Assembly: GCA_019419455.1 (NCBI GenBank)
Contig: DXZW01000023.1
Coordinates: 11,177 to 75,176, forward strand
Origin: Collinsella sp.
Lineage (GTDB): Bacteria; Actinomycetota; Coriobacteriia; Coriobacteriales; Coriobacteriaceae
Direction of reading: 5' to 3'
Length of the DNA stretch: 64,000 bases
Every line of letters begins with the position of its first letter. Within the stretch, counting starts at the first letter, position 1. Both the position numbers and the translations under genes were made by a program. Below the pieces are notes generated by a model. That model saw only the letters and a program-made list of their open reading frames with translations, was not told the DNA's origin and made no database searches. Shown here in pieces: positions 49,225-58,684 of the stretch.

Positions 49225-51720
49225 ATGGAATCGTTGTACCGAAAGTATCGCCCGCTCACCTTCGACTCCGTGGTGGGCCAGCAGCATATCGTCTCGACGC
49301 TCGAGCACGCCATCACCGAGGGGCGTCTGTCCCACGCGTACCTGTTCTGCGGACCGCGCGGCACGGGCAAGACCACCATGGCGCGCATTCTGGCCAAGGC
49401 GCTACTGTGTCGCAACGCCGAGGCGGCGCGCGCCGAGGGTGCAAGCGGCTGCATGCCCGACGGCACCTGTGAGGAGTGCGAGCTCATCGCCGAGGGCAAC
49501 CACCCCGATGTCTACGAGCTCGATGCCGCAAGCCGCACGGGCGTGGACAATGTGCGCGAGGAGATCATCAACTCCGTCAACTTTGCCCCGGTGCGCGGCA
49601 AGTACAAGATCTATATCATCGACGAGGTTCACATGCTCACGACGGCGGCGTTCAACGCGCTGCTCAAGACGCTCGAGGAGCCGCCGGCGCACGTGATCTT
49701 TGTGCTGTGCACCACCGACCCGCAAAAGATTTTGGAGACCATCCTCTCGCGCTGCCAGCGCTTCGATTTTCATCGCATCGGCAACGAGGATATTGAGCAT
49801 CGCCTGTCCTACGTGTGCGAGCAGGAGGGCTTCGATTACGACGACGAGGCGCTGGCTATCGTGGCGCGTCATGCCAAGGGCGGCATGCGCGACGCGCTCT
49901 CCACGCTGGAGCAGCTGAGCGTCTTCGGCAACGGTACCGTGCACGCGGACGATGCCCGCTCGCTTTTGGGCGAAGTTTCGGACCAGATTCTGGGCGAGTT
50001 TGCGCGCGCCATCGCCGAGCGTGATATTGCTGAGCTCTATGGGCTCATTCGCGCACAGGTCGAGGAGGGCAATGACCTGCTTGAGCTGACGCGCGACCTG
50101 GTGGCGCATGTGCGTGACGTGTATGTGGCCTGCGTTGCCGGTGCCCGTGCCGAGCTGTTTGAGGGCGGGGCCGAGCAGGCCGAGGCGCTTGCTGCCGAGG
50201 CTGCTGCCTTTGGCGAGCATCCGGCCGACCGTCTGGCCCGCGTGCTGACGGTGCTCGACGATGCCGCGCTGGAGATGAGGGGCGCGAGCGACGTGCGCCT
50301 GGTGCTCGAGATCGCCTGCACGCGCCTGGCACGTCCCGAGGCCGATCTGACCATTGAGGCCCTGGCCGAGCGCGTGGCACGCTTGGAGGCCATGGTTGCC
50401 AACGCCGCGGTGCCGGCGAGCGTGGCTGCTGCTCAGGCCGCCGCGCCTACAGCTGTCGCGGCTGCACCTGCGACGACACAACAGCCGACGCTGATTTCGG
50501 GTGCCCGAGCTGCTGCTCCCACGGCGACCGCCGCCCCCGCTGCTACGTCCGCGCATCAGGGTGGCATGCCTTGGGACCGCGGCGCTGCTGTTCCGGCTGC
50601 CCAGTCTGCGTCCAAGTCTGCGGCTCCGGCTCCCGCGCCCAAACCTGTAACGCCTGCACCTCAACCCGTTGCGGCTCCGGCTCCCGAGCCTGCTGCATCG
50701 ACCGTGCCGGTGTCCAAGCCCAACAACGCCGCCCAGGTTGCCGCCGCCGGTGCTGCCGAGACCCCCGCGGTCGAGGACGCCGGTGAGCTCCAGCGCAAAT
50801 GGGCCGAGGTCGTCGAGCGCGTCAAGGCCCAACAACCTTCTTATGCGGCTCTCCTGTTGAACGCTCGCGCTACGGCAGACGATGGTTCTAAGCTCACGGT
50901 CTCGTTCCCTACGGCATTTGCTATCAAGATGCTCGGGCGTGCTGATACACAGGCGGTGTTTTTGCCGACAGTCAGTGCGGTTTTCGGTCGTCGCACCGTC
51001 GACTATGTCTTGGATGGGGGTGGCACGCCGGCTCCTCAACATGAGGAGCATTCTCCATCTGCACGGGCTGCGGCATCTGCGGACCCGCAACCCGTGTCCT
51101 CGGCGGCCCCTGCATCCTCGAACGCCAGCGCGATGCAGCCAAAAGCGGCACCGGTAGCGGCACCGACCCCGTCGGCGCCTGAACCCGCTGCGCCCAAACC
51201 GGCTGCTCCGGTCCCCGCGCCCAAGCCCGCTGCCGCGCCTGCGCCCGAGTCATCCGACCTGGCCAAGGCCCCCTGGCTGCGCTCCGACAACCCCGCCGGC
51301 GCCCCCGCTACGGGTAAGCTCCCGACCGAACCCGCGCCCCGAGCGCCCGAGCGCGCGTCCGCTTCCAAGACTCAGCCGTCTGCGCAGGCTGCGTCGTGGG
51401 AATCCGAGCAGGTGCCCTACGACGACGCCATGGTCGGCGGCTTCGCCGGCGATACGAGCGGGGAGGATCTTCCTCCGTTCGACGTGCCTGCCGCGGTGCC
51501 TGCGCCCAGCCCTGCCGCTTCAGCCGCGGCTCCCGCAGCTGCGACGTCCGCTCCCACAAGCGATGACGCCCCCGCTGCCCCTTGGGAGTCCAACCCCGGC
51601 GCCGGCAGTCCCTTCGGCCACCAGGGCGCAGCCCCGAGCATCCCGCAGACCGAGGATGAGGCCAAAGCCCTCATCCGCAACGTCTTTGGCCAGGCCACCA
51701 TCTTCAAGCCGGTGGAGTAG
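49225..51720 (+). CDS. dnaX: DNA polymerase III subunits gamma and tau
   Basis: 831 residues from the ATG at 49225 (GGGGGAG site); a start 20 codons earlier lacks support. The clamp-loader AAA+ core (1 to about 370) has RKYRPLTFDSVVGQ, Walker A CGPRGTGKTTMARILAK, a Cys4 zinc module (C..CMPDGTCEEC), Walker B YIIDEVHML and the SRC motif LSRCQRFDF. From about 400 a very long Ala/Pro-rich region follows, broken by a small folded domain (about 510-615: LQRKWAEVVERVKAQQPSYAA) that resembles the tau C-terminal part. It loads the sliding clamp and bridges polymerases at the fork. ybaB and recR follow in the common order, separated by one unrelated gene. Confidence 0.97.
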   Translation: MESLYRKYRPLTFDSVVGQQHIVSTLEHAITEGRLSHAYLFCGPRGTGKTTMARILAKALLCRNAEAARAEGASGCMPDGTCEECELIAEGNHPDVYELDAASRTGVDNVREEIINSVNFAPVRGKYKIYIIDEVHMLTTAAFNALLKTLEEPPAHVIFVLCTTDPQKILETILSRCQRFDFHRIGNEDIEHRLSYVCEQEGFDYDDEALAIVARHAKGGMRDALSTLEQLSVFGNGTVHADDARSLLGEVSDQILGEFARAIAERDIAELYGLIRAQVEEGNDLLELTRDLVAHVRDVYVACVAGARAELFEGGAEQAEALAAEAAAFGEHPADRLARVLTVLDDAALEMRGASDVRLVLEIACTRLARPEADLTIEALAERVARLEAMVANAAVPASVAAAQAAAPTAVAAAPATTQQPTLISGARAAAPTATAAPAATSAHQGGMPWDRGAAVPAAQSASKSAAPAPAPKPVTPAPQPVAAPAPEPAASTVPVSKPNNAAQVAAAGAAETPAVEDAGELQRKWAEVVERVKAQQPSYAALLLNARATADDGSKLTVSFPTAFAIKMLGRADTQAVFLPTVSAVFGRRTVDYVLDGGGTPAPQHEEHSPSARAAASADPQPVSSAAPASSNASAMQPKAAPVAAPTPSAPEPAAPKPAAPVPAPKPAAAPAPESSDLAKAPWLRSDNPAGAPATGKLPTEPAPRAPERASASKTQPSAQAASWESEQVPYDDAMVGGFAGDTSGEDLPPFDVPAAVPAPSPAASAAAPAAATSAPTSDDAPAAPWESNPGAGSPFGHQGAAPSIPQTEDEAKALIRNVFGQATIFKPVE

Positions 51721-51741
51721 CTGCGCAGGCGGGTATACTGC

Positions 51742-52215
51742 TCAAGAAGAGGACCCCTTGTCCGGGCGCATCTGTATTTCGGACATGTGTAGTGCGGTGC
51801 CGCGTATGTCGCATTTGAGCAGACAGGTGCGTGACGGTCGGCCTAGGATGCTGAGGTCGATACGATACGTCGCATGGCTGTCCGTGTACTCGACTTGCTC
51901 GGCGTTAATGGTTGCTCCGATTGCCAAATAAACGCCTAGCTCGGCATCGACAATCTTGAAGTCCTTTATCTTGACCTTGAACTCGTGATAGAGGGACGGG
52001 CTGTTGTAGTAGACGGTTCGGGTTCCGTCGGTGCACTCATCGGTCGTCTCCCATTTGACGACGGGCTGGTCCGAGCTGGCTATCAGCAGTTCTGCTCCAA
52101 AAGCTATGGCATGGGTGATGACAACCAGCAATGCCCAGCCGACAAAGAGATAGAGAACCACATATGCAACGGGGTGTTTTGAGCGGATGTTTTGGAGCGC
52201 GTTGGGGGCATTCAT
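51742..52215 (-). CDS. Membrane-anchored protein of unknown function
   Basis: 157 residues behind TTGGAGGTG. One membrane segment at about 17-42 (AYVVLYLFVGWALLVVITHA) and an extracytoplasmic beta-rich domain with cysteines (DECTDG, TCLLKCDIRG). A TATAAT on the minus strand at 52250-52255 is a likely -10. It is inserted on the opposite strand between dnaX and ybaB, which are usually adjacent, so it is probably a later arrival. Not recognised. Confidence 0.68.
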   Translation of the reverse strand: MNAPNALQNIRSKHPVAYVVLYLFVGWALLVVITHAIAFGAELLIASSDQPVVKWETTDECTDGTRTVYYNSPSLYHEFKVKIKDFKIVDAELGVYLAIGATINAEQVEYTDSHATYRIDLSILGRPSRTCLLKCDIRGTALHMSEIQMRPDKGSSS

Positions 52216-52555
52216 GGGGCACCTCCAAATTACTATCTATGGCAATCAAATTATACCCCGCTGCCATGCGCGTCACCGTGAGCAACGGATCGGCATGCAG
52301 GTCTTTAGCGGTGCACATGAAATGTCGGATTCCGGCTCTACAAGATTTAGCTTTCAATATTATGCAGATGCGAATTATTCAACTTTGCATAATCTTTGGG
52401 TGCGGTTTGCACTCCAGGACATGTATATCGACTGAGGTAGCGTGTCCGCCCCGCTTGCTTGCCCCGCGCCGTGGTACGATTTTTGAGTTTGAAAGTCCCG
52501 CCGCGCTCCGGCTGCCCTTGCAGCTCGGCGTGCGGCCGCACGTAAAGGAGCCATC
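52216..52555. other. Divergent intergenic region before ybaB
   Basis: No gene seen. It carries the leftward promoter mentioned for the 51742 gene and a rightward TACGAT (about 52476-52481), a plausible -10 for ybaB-recR. The part at 52320-52420 is AT-rich without recognisable structure. Confidence 0.5.
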
Positions 52556-52876
52556 ATGGCCGGTATGAACATGCAGCAGATGATGAAGCAGGCTCGCAAG
52601 ATGCAGGAGCAGCTTGCCGCCGCGCAGGAGAACCTCAAGTCCCAGACCGTCGACGCCTCTGCCGGCGGCGGTATGGTCAAGGTGACCGTTAACGGCGAGA
52701 TGGAGCTCGTCAACCTTACCATCGACCCCGATGCCCTCGATCCCGAGGACGTCGATATGCTGCAGGACATGATCATGGCTGCCGTCAACGAGGCCGTCCG
52801 CGGCGTCAACGAGCTCGCCAACAAGCAGATGGGCGCCATCACCGGCGGCCTCAACATCCCGGGCATGCCGTTCTAA
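52556..52876 (+). CDS. ybaB: YbaB/EbfC family nucleoid-associated protein
   Basis: 106 residues starting MAGMNMQQMMKQARKMQEQL, a normal-length member of the family, with the coiled N-terminus and the core GGGMVKVTVNGEMELVNLTIDPD. It binds DNA as a dimer. GGAG lies just before the ATG. Adjacent to recR, with a 13-base gap, as in most bacteria. Confidence 0.96.
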   Translation: MAGMNMQQMMKQARKMQEQLAAAQENLKSQTVDASAGGGMVKVTVNGEMELVNLTIDPDALDPEDVDMLQDMIMAAVNEAVRGVNELANKQMGAITGGLNIPGMPF

Positions 52877-52889
52877 GACACGCATATAT

Positions 52890-53486
52890 ATGAGTGCGAA
52901 TCACAGTCTGCAAAAACTGCTCGATGAGCTGGGCCGCCTGCCGGGCATTGGTCCCAAGTCAGCTCAGCGCATCGCCTATTACCTGTTGGAGGCTGACGCC
53001 GAGGAGGCGCGCCGCCTGGCCGAGGCCATTCTGGAGGTTAAGCAGGAGGTTCACTTTTGCAGCCGCTGCTTTAACTACGCCACGGCCGACGAGTGCTCCA
53101 TCTGCCAGGATTCGATGCGCGACACCACTCGCATTTGCGTGGTGGGCGAGCCGCGCGACGTCCAGGCGATCGAGCGCACGGGCAGCTACCACGGTCTCTA
53201 CCACGTATTGGGCGGCGTGATCAGCCCCATGGACAAGATTGGCCCCGAGCAGCTGCACATTCGCGAGCTGCTGGCACGCTTGGGTCACGAGGACATCCAC
53301 GAGGTCATCATCGCCACCAACCCCAATATTGAGGGCGAGACCACGGCGAGCTACCTGGCCCGCACTATCAAGCCGCTGGGCGTCGAGGTGTCGCGTCTGG
53401 CGAGCGGTCTGCCCGTGGGCGGCGACCTGGAGTATGCCGACGAGCTTACGCTCGGGCGCGCCATCGAGGCCCGTCGCACGATTTAG
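52890..53486 (+). CDS. recR: Recombination mediator RecR
   Basis: 198 residues. N-terminal helix-hairpin-helix (LGRLPGIGPKSAQRIAYYLL), Cys4 zinc finger (CSRCFNYATADECSIC), and a Toprim domain (ICVVGEPRDVQAIERTGSYH...VIIATNPNIEGETTASYLA) followed by GLPVGGDLEYADELTLGRAI. It works with RecO/RecF to load RecA at gaps. The ATG at 52890 has a poor ribosome site, so translation may be coupled to ybaB. Confidence 0.97.
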   Translation: MSANHSLQKLLDELGRLPGIGPKSAQRIAYYLLEADAEEARRLAEAILEVKQEVHFCSRCFNYATADECSICQDSMRDTTRICVVGEPRDVQAIERTGSYHGLYHVLGGVISPMDKIGPEQLHIRELLARLGHEDIHEVIIATNPNIEGETTASYLARTIKPLGVEVSRLASGLPVGGDLEYADELTLGRAIEARRTI

Positions 53487-53731
53487 GTGGCGAGCCTGCT
53501 CCTGCCGTATGTTTTCCTCGCGACGCACGGGGTAGTCATAATTTCCCCGTGCGACTGTAAGTTTGTTGTGCAACAAAGATGCTTTGTATCCGCTTATCGC
53601 ATGGATGCTTCCACTCGCATCCTTAATTTGCCCATTCGTTGCGCAACCTTTTGGGTTCGCTGATACACTCAAATATGGATTCGAATGAATGCGCCGCTCC
53701 CGAGCGGCGTGTTTTTGTTGGAGGAGAACGC
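53487..53731. other. Intergenic region before the second kinase module
   Basis: Contains GTTGTGCAACAA-like and CGTTGCGCAAC palindromic bits and the strong site GGAGGAG at about 53720. No gene is supported. Confidence 0.45.
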
Positions 53732-54636
53732 ATGCGGCCCGGTGGCACTCAGACAAAGCGCGGCACCGCGGTGCGCATGCGACGCCGACTGGGCTTGGCG
53801 CCGCGGGCGTACGCACTGCTGTCTTGCTCGCTGGTGCTGGTCATAGCTGGCGTTTCTGCCTATGGCAGACCGTGCCGTCCATGATGCAGGCACATGCCGC
53901 ACGCGAACCGCGCGTGGGGCATGAGGTCAAAAGTGATCTGGGCACCACGACTGGATATGCTTGGGCAAGTGTGGTCGCGCATATTGTGTTTGGCGCCGAC
54001 GACGCGGACGGCGCCGAGGCCCCGGACAACGAAGTCACGCTTGCCAATGGCAAAACCATCGTGCTCACCAACACCAAGATCATCGATCGGTTGTCCAACA
54101 ATAGCGTGGCGGCAACGGTGAATAAGGTCGAGCAGCAGAAGGAGCAGGACGCCCAGCAGTCCGGAAAGCCCGGTAGCTCGGATACTTCTGGCTCCGGCTC
54201 GGATTCGTCGAGTTCGGGCGGCGGCTCTGGGTCGGGTTCCTCTGCCGGAGGGTCTGGAAACGGCGGCTCGACGGGCGGCAACACTGACAACGATGCAAAC
54301 TCCGGTGGCCTTTCCGCTGCTGAGGAAGAGAGCATTCACAGTTGGCTTGTGACCAAGTACAACATGCTCGACGGCTATGTTTCTCGTGCCAATGACGTGG
54401 TTTCGACCTATAACTCTACGGGAGATCCCAGGCCGTGCGACAGCCTGGTCGGGGAGATGTTTGTCATTCGAGCCGAGTTCGGTCGTCAGACATTCTCGCC
54501 CCGGTCAAAGTGGTATCAGCAGTATGCCAATCTGTGGGGCTGTTACACCAACCTATGTCAATGGGTCGGCCATTACGGCGATGATGACGTCGCGCTCGGT
54601 AACTTCAACAATAACGTGGCGGCGCTTGCCCTATGA
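53732..54636 (+). pseudogene. Membrane-anchored Gly/Ser-linker protein gene with a frameshift
   Basis: The ATG at 53732 follows TTGGAGGAG and encodes a basic N-terminus and one membrane segment (RAYALLSCSLVLVIAGVSAY). This frame stops at 53884. The frame shifted by one base is open to 54636 and continues naturally (WQTVPSMMQAHAAREPRV...). It encodes an extracytoplasmic part with a Ser/Gly-rich linker (about 54150-54300) and a C-terminal domain (SIHSWLVTKYNMLDGYVSRAND). No ribosome site precedes the second frame and no slippery heptamer is seen near 53860, so a one-base loss or a sequencing error is likely. Its stop overlaps the kinase start. Confidence 0.68.
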
Positions 54637-56477
54637 TGACCGATCTTGCATCCACCACACCACAATCGCTCGGTCGCGATCCCATGGTCGGCCTGCGCCT
54701 GGCGCGTGTCGACGGGTTTGAGCCGGCCATTGCGCTCGGTCAGGACGAACTGCCTGCCTATCTGCGTCGTTTTACGATGCTGTTTGCCGACGATGCCACC
54801 ATGCGCCGTGGCGGCATCGGCCGCGTAACGCGCGCCGTCAACGCCCAAGGCGAGGCCGTGGCGCTCAAGCAGCTCATCTTGCCGACGCGCGATGAGTTTG
54901 ACGACGATGCAACTCACGAGGCACTGGTCGCCAAGTTCAAGGCGGCGTTTCGCGAGGAATATGAATGCCATCGCGCCCTTTCGGGCCTTAAGGGCTTTCC
55001 CCGCCTCTATGGCTGGGGCGAGGTCGACGGTGTGCCTGCAATTGTTATGGAATGGGTCGAGGGCGAGACGCTCGCCCGCTTGCGTTCGCGACTCGCCGTG
55101 GACGATGCCGGACGCCTGTCGCCGCTTGTGGCGGCGCGTCTGGGTCGCGACCTGTTCGATTTGCTCTGCCGTATGAGCCTGGTGGGTGAGGGCTTTGTCC
55201 ATCGCGATATCTCGCCCGCCAATATTATGGTGCGTACGGCGCGCCTGCCGCTTGACCGGCAGCTTGCCGAGGGCACCTTTGACCTGTGCCTGATCGACTT
55301 TGGCTCGTCGCTGGCGCTCGAGCCTGCGTCGGCCGTGGCTGGTACCGGCGGCAAGGCGTCGTTTACGGAGCGTTATGCCACGCTGCGTCGCGCGACGGTT
55401 GCCTATGCCCCGCCCGAGATGCTCACCGACGATATTCCCGACCTGCGCGCTTTGCGTATGTCGCCGGCGATCGACGTCTACGCCGCGGCAAGCACGATTT
55501 ACGAGCTCATTGCCGGCGTCGCGCCATACGAAGCCGCACCGGGCACTTCGGGCACCTCGGGTTCGCGCAAAAAGACGCGCGACATCGCCAGCCCCTACCG
55601 TCTCAAGATGGACACGCGGCCCGACTATCTCATTGGTGCCCATGCGCCCGGTTGTGATTTGACTCAGCTGCTTCGTCGTGAGCCCGATGTGGCGCTCGCC
55701 GCGGCCGAGCAGGCCCAGCAGCTAGGGCTTGAGCCGGATTCCGAAGAGCTACGCGATGCGCTGGCGTTTGTCGATGCCCAGCTGTTCGACGTGGTGATGG
55801 CCTGTCTGTCCAGCCATCAAAAAGATCGTCCCGAGCCGGCGGCGGTCGAGGCGGCGCTCTCGGCGTTTTGTGACCACTATGCGCAAAATGTCGGTCGTTC
55901 GCTCCGCGGCGAGCCGCTCACGCCGTGCCCCATGGATGCGTCCGGCCGCGCGGTTCGTCGCGCGCTGATGGTCGGCGCGGCGGTCGTCTGTGGCGTGGTT
56001 TGGGCTGTGGTCGTGGTTTCGGCCGCGCTGCTGGCGTCGGGCGCTCGCGTGACGGCGACTTTGGGATCGCTCGTGTGGTCTGGGACGCTACCGGGTATTA
56101 TTGCCGCACTGGCGTTGGCGCTGCCAGGCATAGCCGGCGTTACCGCGGGGGCACTTGCGCGCAATCGGCGCTCGGGGTTCCTGCAGGGTGTGCTTGCGCT
56201 TTCTGCCTGCGAGGTTCCAGTACTGGTTGTGGCTGCATGTAGCGTATTTTCCCAACGCGCCGTGATGGGCGGCCTTGTTGCCGCTCTGGTTGCAACCTAT
56301 ACGCTTACGTGGTTTTTGCTTGCGATGGGCTTTGCCTTTGAACTTCCCGTTTCGGCACCGCGACGCACAAAAGCCCAGATGGCGACTCCGCTTGCCGGTG
56401 GAGCCGCAGCTGCCCGTACTTTTGGCGGACCTGTCGAAGTATCGTCCGATTCTATTTCTACGACCAAGGAGGCCTAG
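54633..56477 (+). CDS. Ser/Thr protein kinase with four C-terminal membrane segments
   Basis: 614 residues. The kinase domain (about 50-380) has a reduced Gly-loop (RRGGIGRVTRA), VALKQLILP, the catalytic GEGFVHRDISPANIMV and LIDFGSS, followed by YAPPEM. HRD and DFG are intact, so activity is likely. After about 440 there are four membrane segments (AVVCGVVWAVVVVSAALLAS and three others). Second kinase of this window with a polytopic C-terminus. It starts within the stop of the frameshifted gene and is followed after 3 bases by an FHA protein gene, a probable reader of its phosphorylation. Confidence 0.9.
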   Translation: MMTDLASTTPQSLGRDPMVGLRLARVDGFEPAIALGQDELPAYLRRFTMLFADDATMRRGGIGRVTRAVNAQGEAVALKQLILPTRDEFDDDATHEALVAKFKAAFREEYECHRALSGLKGFPRLYGWGEVDGVPAIVMEWVEGETLARLRSRLAVDDAGRLSPLVAARLGRDLFDLLCRMSLVGEGFVHRDISPANIMVRTARLPLDRQLAEGTFDLCLIDFGSSLALEPASAVAGTGGKASFTERYATLRRATVAYAPPEMLTDDIPDLRALRMSPAIDVYAAASTIYELIAGVAPYEAAPGTSGTSGSRKKTRDIASPYRLKMDTRPDYLIGAHAPGCDLTQLLRREPDVALAAAEQAQQLGLEPDSEELRDALAFVDAQLFDVVMACLSSHQKDRPEPAAVEAALSAFCDHYAQNVGRSLRGEPLTPCPMDASGRAVRRALMVGAAVVCGVVWAVVVVSAALLASGARVTATLGSLVWSGTLPGIIAALALALPGIAGVTAGALARNRRSGFLQGVLALSACEVPVLVVAACSVFSQRAVMGGLVAALVATYTLTWFLLAMGFAFELPVSAPRRTKAQMATPLAGGAAAARTFGGPVEVSSDSISTTKEA

Positions 56478-56480
56478 GTC

Positions 56481-57419
56481 ATGGCATCTCAAGTTAAGCT
56501 CACCCCATGCGGGGCCATGTTTGACATCTTTAAGCGCGCGGCGCATCTGAGCCATATCGAGCTGTGCGGCCTGGTGCTTTCGTCCCGTCCGCTCGCCGAC
56601 GGCCGCAGCCCGCAGAGCCGAGCCGCCGATCGCTCTTGGGTTTCCCGCTTTATCGTTCGCGCGCCGGTCGGCACGCTTCAGCAGCGCTACTTTGCCGAAT
56701 ACGGTACCTCGGCTGCGCGTATTATGTCGCAACTGGCCCTGCGCCAGCGAAATCCCATGGACTCCACGGCTGTGATCAATATGGTGTGCGGTCCTGCAGG
56801 TGAACCGATGGTACGCGCGCTCGAAGAGTGCCATCAGGACACGAATCTCTATCGCAACGCGCTCGATCGCCTGTCCCAGGCGGCGGAACTCATGCCCGCC
56901 GAGCGCGCCGAGGCCGTGCTGGTGCTGTTTGTCGCCGTCGGTTGTTCGGCGGATGTGCGGTCCTCGGTGAACTATGCCATCGACTACGCGCACGCGACCT
57001 GTGGCGGAGGCACCTCCACGCCGCGTTCGCTTGGCATGTCGATGACCGCGGGCGAACGCGAACCCGCTCCGGCGCACCCCTTGGGCTTGCTGCGCGTACA
57101 AAACAGTTTTGTCGTGAGCGCCCCGCGCTGGATTCAGCCGAGTGAGCAGGGTGTTGAGATTGGTGCGCTGGCCACTGGTGAGGGCGATATTACCGACGTC
57201 GGCGACGATGTCTCGGCCCGCCATGCCCATATCTGGTGCGATGCTCAAAATATCTGGCACGTCGAGGACTTGTCGTCCACCAACGGAACCGTGGTGGTAA
57301 ACGGGGCCACGCGCGTCTGCATTCAGGTCGAGCCCGGCCGTTCCGCCCAACTCAATCCCGGCGACGAGCTCAAGCTCGGCGAATCCACTACCTACGCCAT
57401 CCTCTTCGGTGCCCTCTAG
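56481..57419 (+). CDS. FHA-domain protein
   Basis: 312 residues. The first 190 residues form a helical domain not recognised (MASQVKLTPCGAMFDIFKRA...). The C-terminal FHA domain (about 215-312) has GDDVSARHAHIWCDAQNIWHVEDLSSTNGTVVVNG, read here in two parts as SARHAHIW and EDLSSTNGTVV, with the phosphothreonine-binding Ser/Asn pattern. GGAGG precedes the ATG. Works with the kinase encoded just upstream. Part of this gene is repeated at 63740-64000, where the last 55 bases of the window are identical to 57210-57264. Confidence 0.9.
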   Translation: MASQVKLTPCGAMFDIFKRAAHLSHIELCGLVLSSRPLADGRSPQSRAADRSWVSRFIVRAPVGTLQQRYFAEYGTSAARIMSQLALRQRNPMDSTAVINMVCGPAGEPMVRALEECHQDTNLYRNALDRLSQAAELMPAERAEAVLVLFVAVGCSADVRSSVNYAIDYAHATCGGGTSTPRSLGMSMTAGEREPAPAHPLGLLRVQNSFVVSAPRWIQPSEQGVEIGALATGEGDITDVGDDVSARHAHIWCDAQNIWHVEDLSSTNGTVVVNGATRVCIQVEPGRSAQLNPGDELKLGESTTYAILFGAL

Positions 57420-57719
57420 CCGGCAGATAGGGACGTTTCTTTTCTGCCGGCACTTGGGGACACTCCTCGGCGCGCCAGAGCCAGTCGCCCGGGGATGGAG
57501 GGGCCATTTTGGCCCTTGGCGGTCAGTCGGGGCGAAACTAGAAGATCTTTACGATTCGCGGCTGTTCATGCTTGTAGAGCATCTAAAACAATAGGATGTT
57601 ATTCTGGAATATGCCGGGTGCGTGAACTTGCCTGTCTTAGCCTTAATAAGGTATAGGGGAGTTTGGCTCAGGGGTTCCGTCTTGTTCTTCAGCGCAGTAT
57701 TGTGGGACAGATTTGCTGA
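57420..57719. repeat. Intergenic region with GGGACGTTTC repeat at the island's left edge
   Basis: 57429-57468 repeats the element at 11403-11440 (GCCGGCACTTGGGGACACTC shared), nested with CCGGCAG/CTGCCGG arms (57420-57450). The base composition becomes AT-richer from about 57540. A promoter-like pair TTGCCT-N18-TATAGG lies at about 57629-57658. No intact gene. Confidence 0.5.
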
Positions 57720-58369
57720 GATTGGCGCCTTACACCGCAGAGCGCACGGAAGGCTCTCGATTTGTGTTCTGGCCCCAGAATACAGGGCCTGATACTTACC
57801 AACTGTGGCATGGATGTAACATCTGTAGAAATCAACCCTTTTGTTGTCGACCTTTGTAAGAAAAACACTGCCATCAACTCTTTGGATGACGAAACTAGGG
57901 TGCTTGAGGGGAGCCTTTACTCCCCTCTGAGAGATGACTCATGTTTTTCGCTTGTCGTTGTGAATCCTCCGTTACTGCCGATTCCGGATGAGATTCCTTA
58001 TCCCTTCGTTTGAGATGGAGGACAATCGGGTCTGGATAAAACACTTCGTATTCTTAAGGGTGGCGATACGCATTTAGAGAAAAACGGTAAATACTGCTAA
58101 TAGGGGTGACGACGATGGTGCAGGGGCGACCCGCGATGCTCTCATCAATACGTCGGATACTTGGGAAATCAGGTCTAGATGCATGTATGATGATGCTGTG
58201 TGGCTATTCAATTAATCCGCGTTCCGAATGGGTGCAGGGTATAGCTGCGACATCGTATGCTTTTGACCCGGCGCGATACTCAGATATTTCTGAGGCGGTT
58301 GACGAAGTTTATACGCACTATGCCGCGCAAGGCGTTTCGGAAGTTTGCACATCTACGTTACGGGCTTAG
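57720..58369 (+). pseudogene. Decayed class I SAM-dependent methyltransferase
   Basis: The frame from about 57720 gives ALDLCSGPRIQGLILTNCGM and VTSVEINPFVVDLCKKNTAI, then SLVVVNPPLLPIPDEIPYPF, the SAM-binding motif I and the NPP(Y/L) motif of HemK-like methyltransferases. A TGA at 58012-58014 replaces what should be Gly in GDGGQSGLD, and a further stop and frame change follow. The 3' part at 58106-58369 (AMLSSIRRILGKSGLDACMM...) is the remnant of the C-terminus. Motif I reads GPR rather than GxG. The gene is dead but shows that the island once carried a methyltransferase, possibly for peptide tailoring. Confidence 0.7.
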
Positions 58370-58494
58370 GTTTCTTCAAGCGAGCAGGCCGGTTGCGTTA
58401 TTTCGAGCGATTTTTCTAGTCTAGACGACAAAAGGCAAAGGATTTGATGGGTATAAAACGCGGACGTTTGTGGGCGGATGCTCAAATCTATTGT

Positions 58495-58538
58495 GGCAAT
58501 CGGGCGGTTGAAAAAGATATTTCAACCGCCCGATTGCC
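58495..58538. promoter_or_regulatory. Perfect 19-bp hairpin upstream of the ABC exporter gene
   Basis: GGCAATCGGGCGGTTGAAA (58495-58513) and its exact reverse complement at 58520-58538 around a 6-base loop. No T-tract. It may terminate the dead gene upstream or act as an attenuator or operator for the exporter. Confidence 0.6.
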
Positions 58539-58684
58539 AGGTTCGTCGGAGGAGATGTCCGATTCCGACTCTCTTGTAGGAAGAGCTTGAGATCGTATTG
58601 GCCCAAGGCAATCTTAAAGCAGTCTCATTGGCAAATCTTCGCTCCTGTTGTGTTGAGGTGTAAGGTATCAGTGATTGATGTTTT

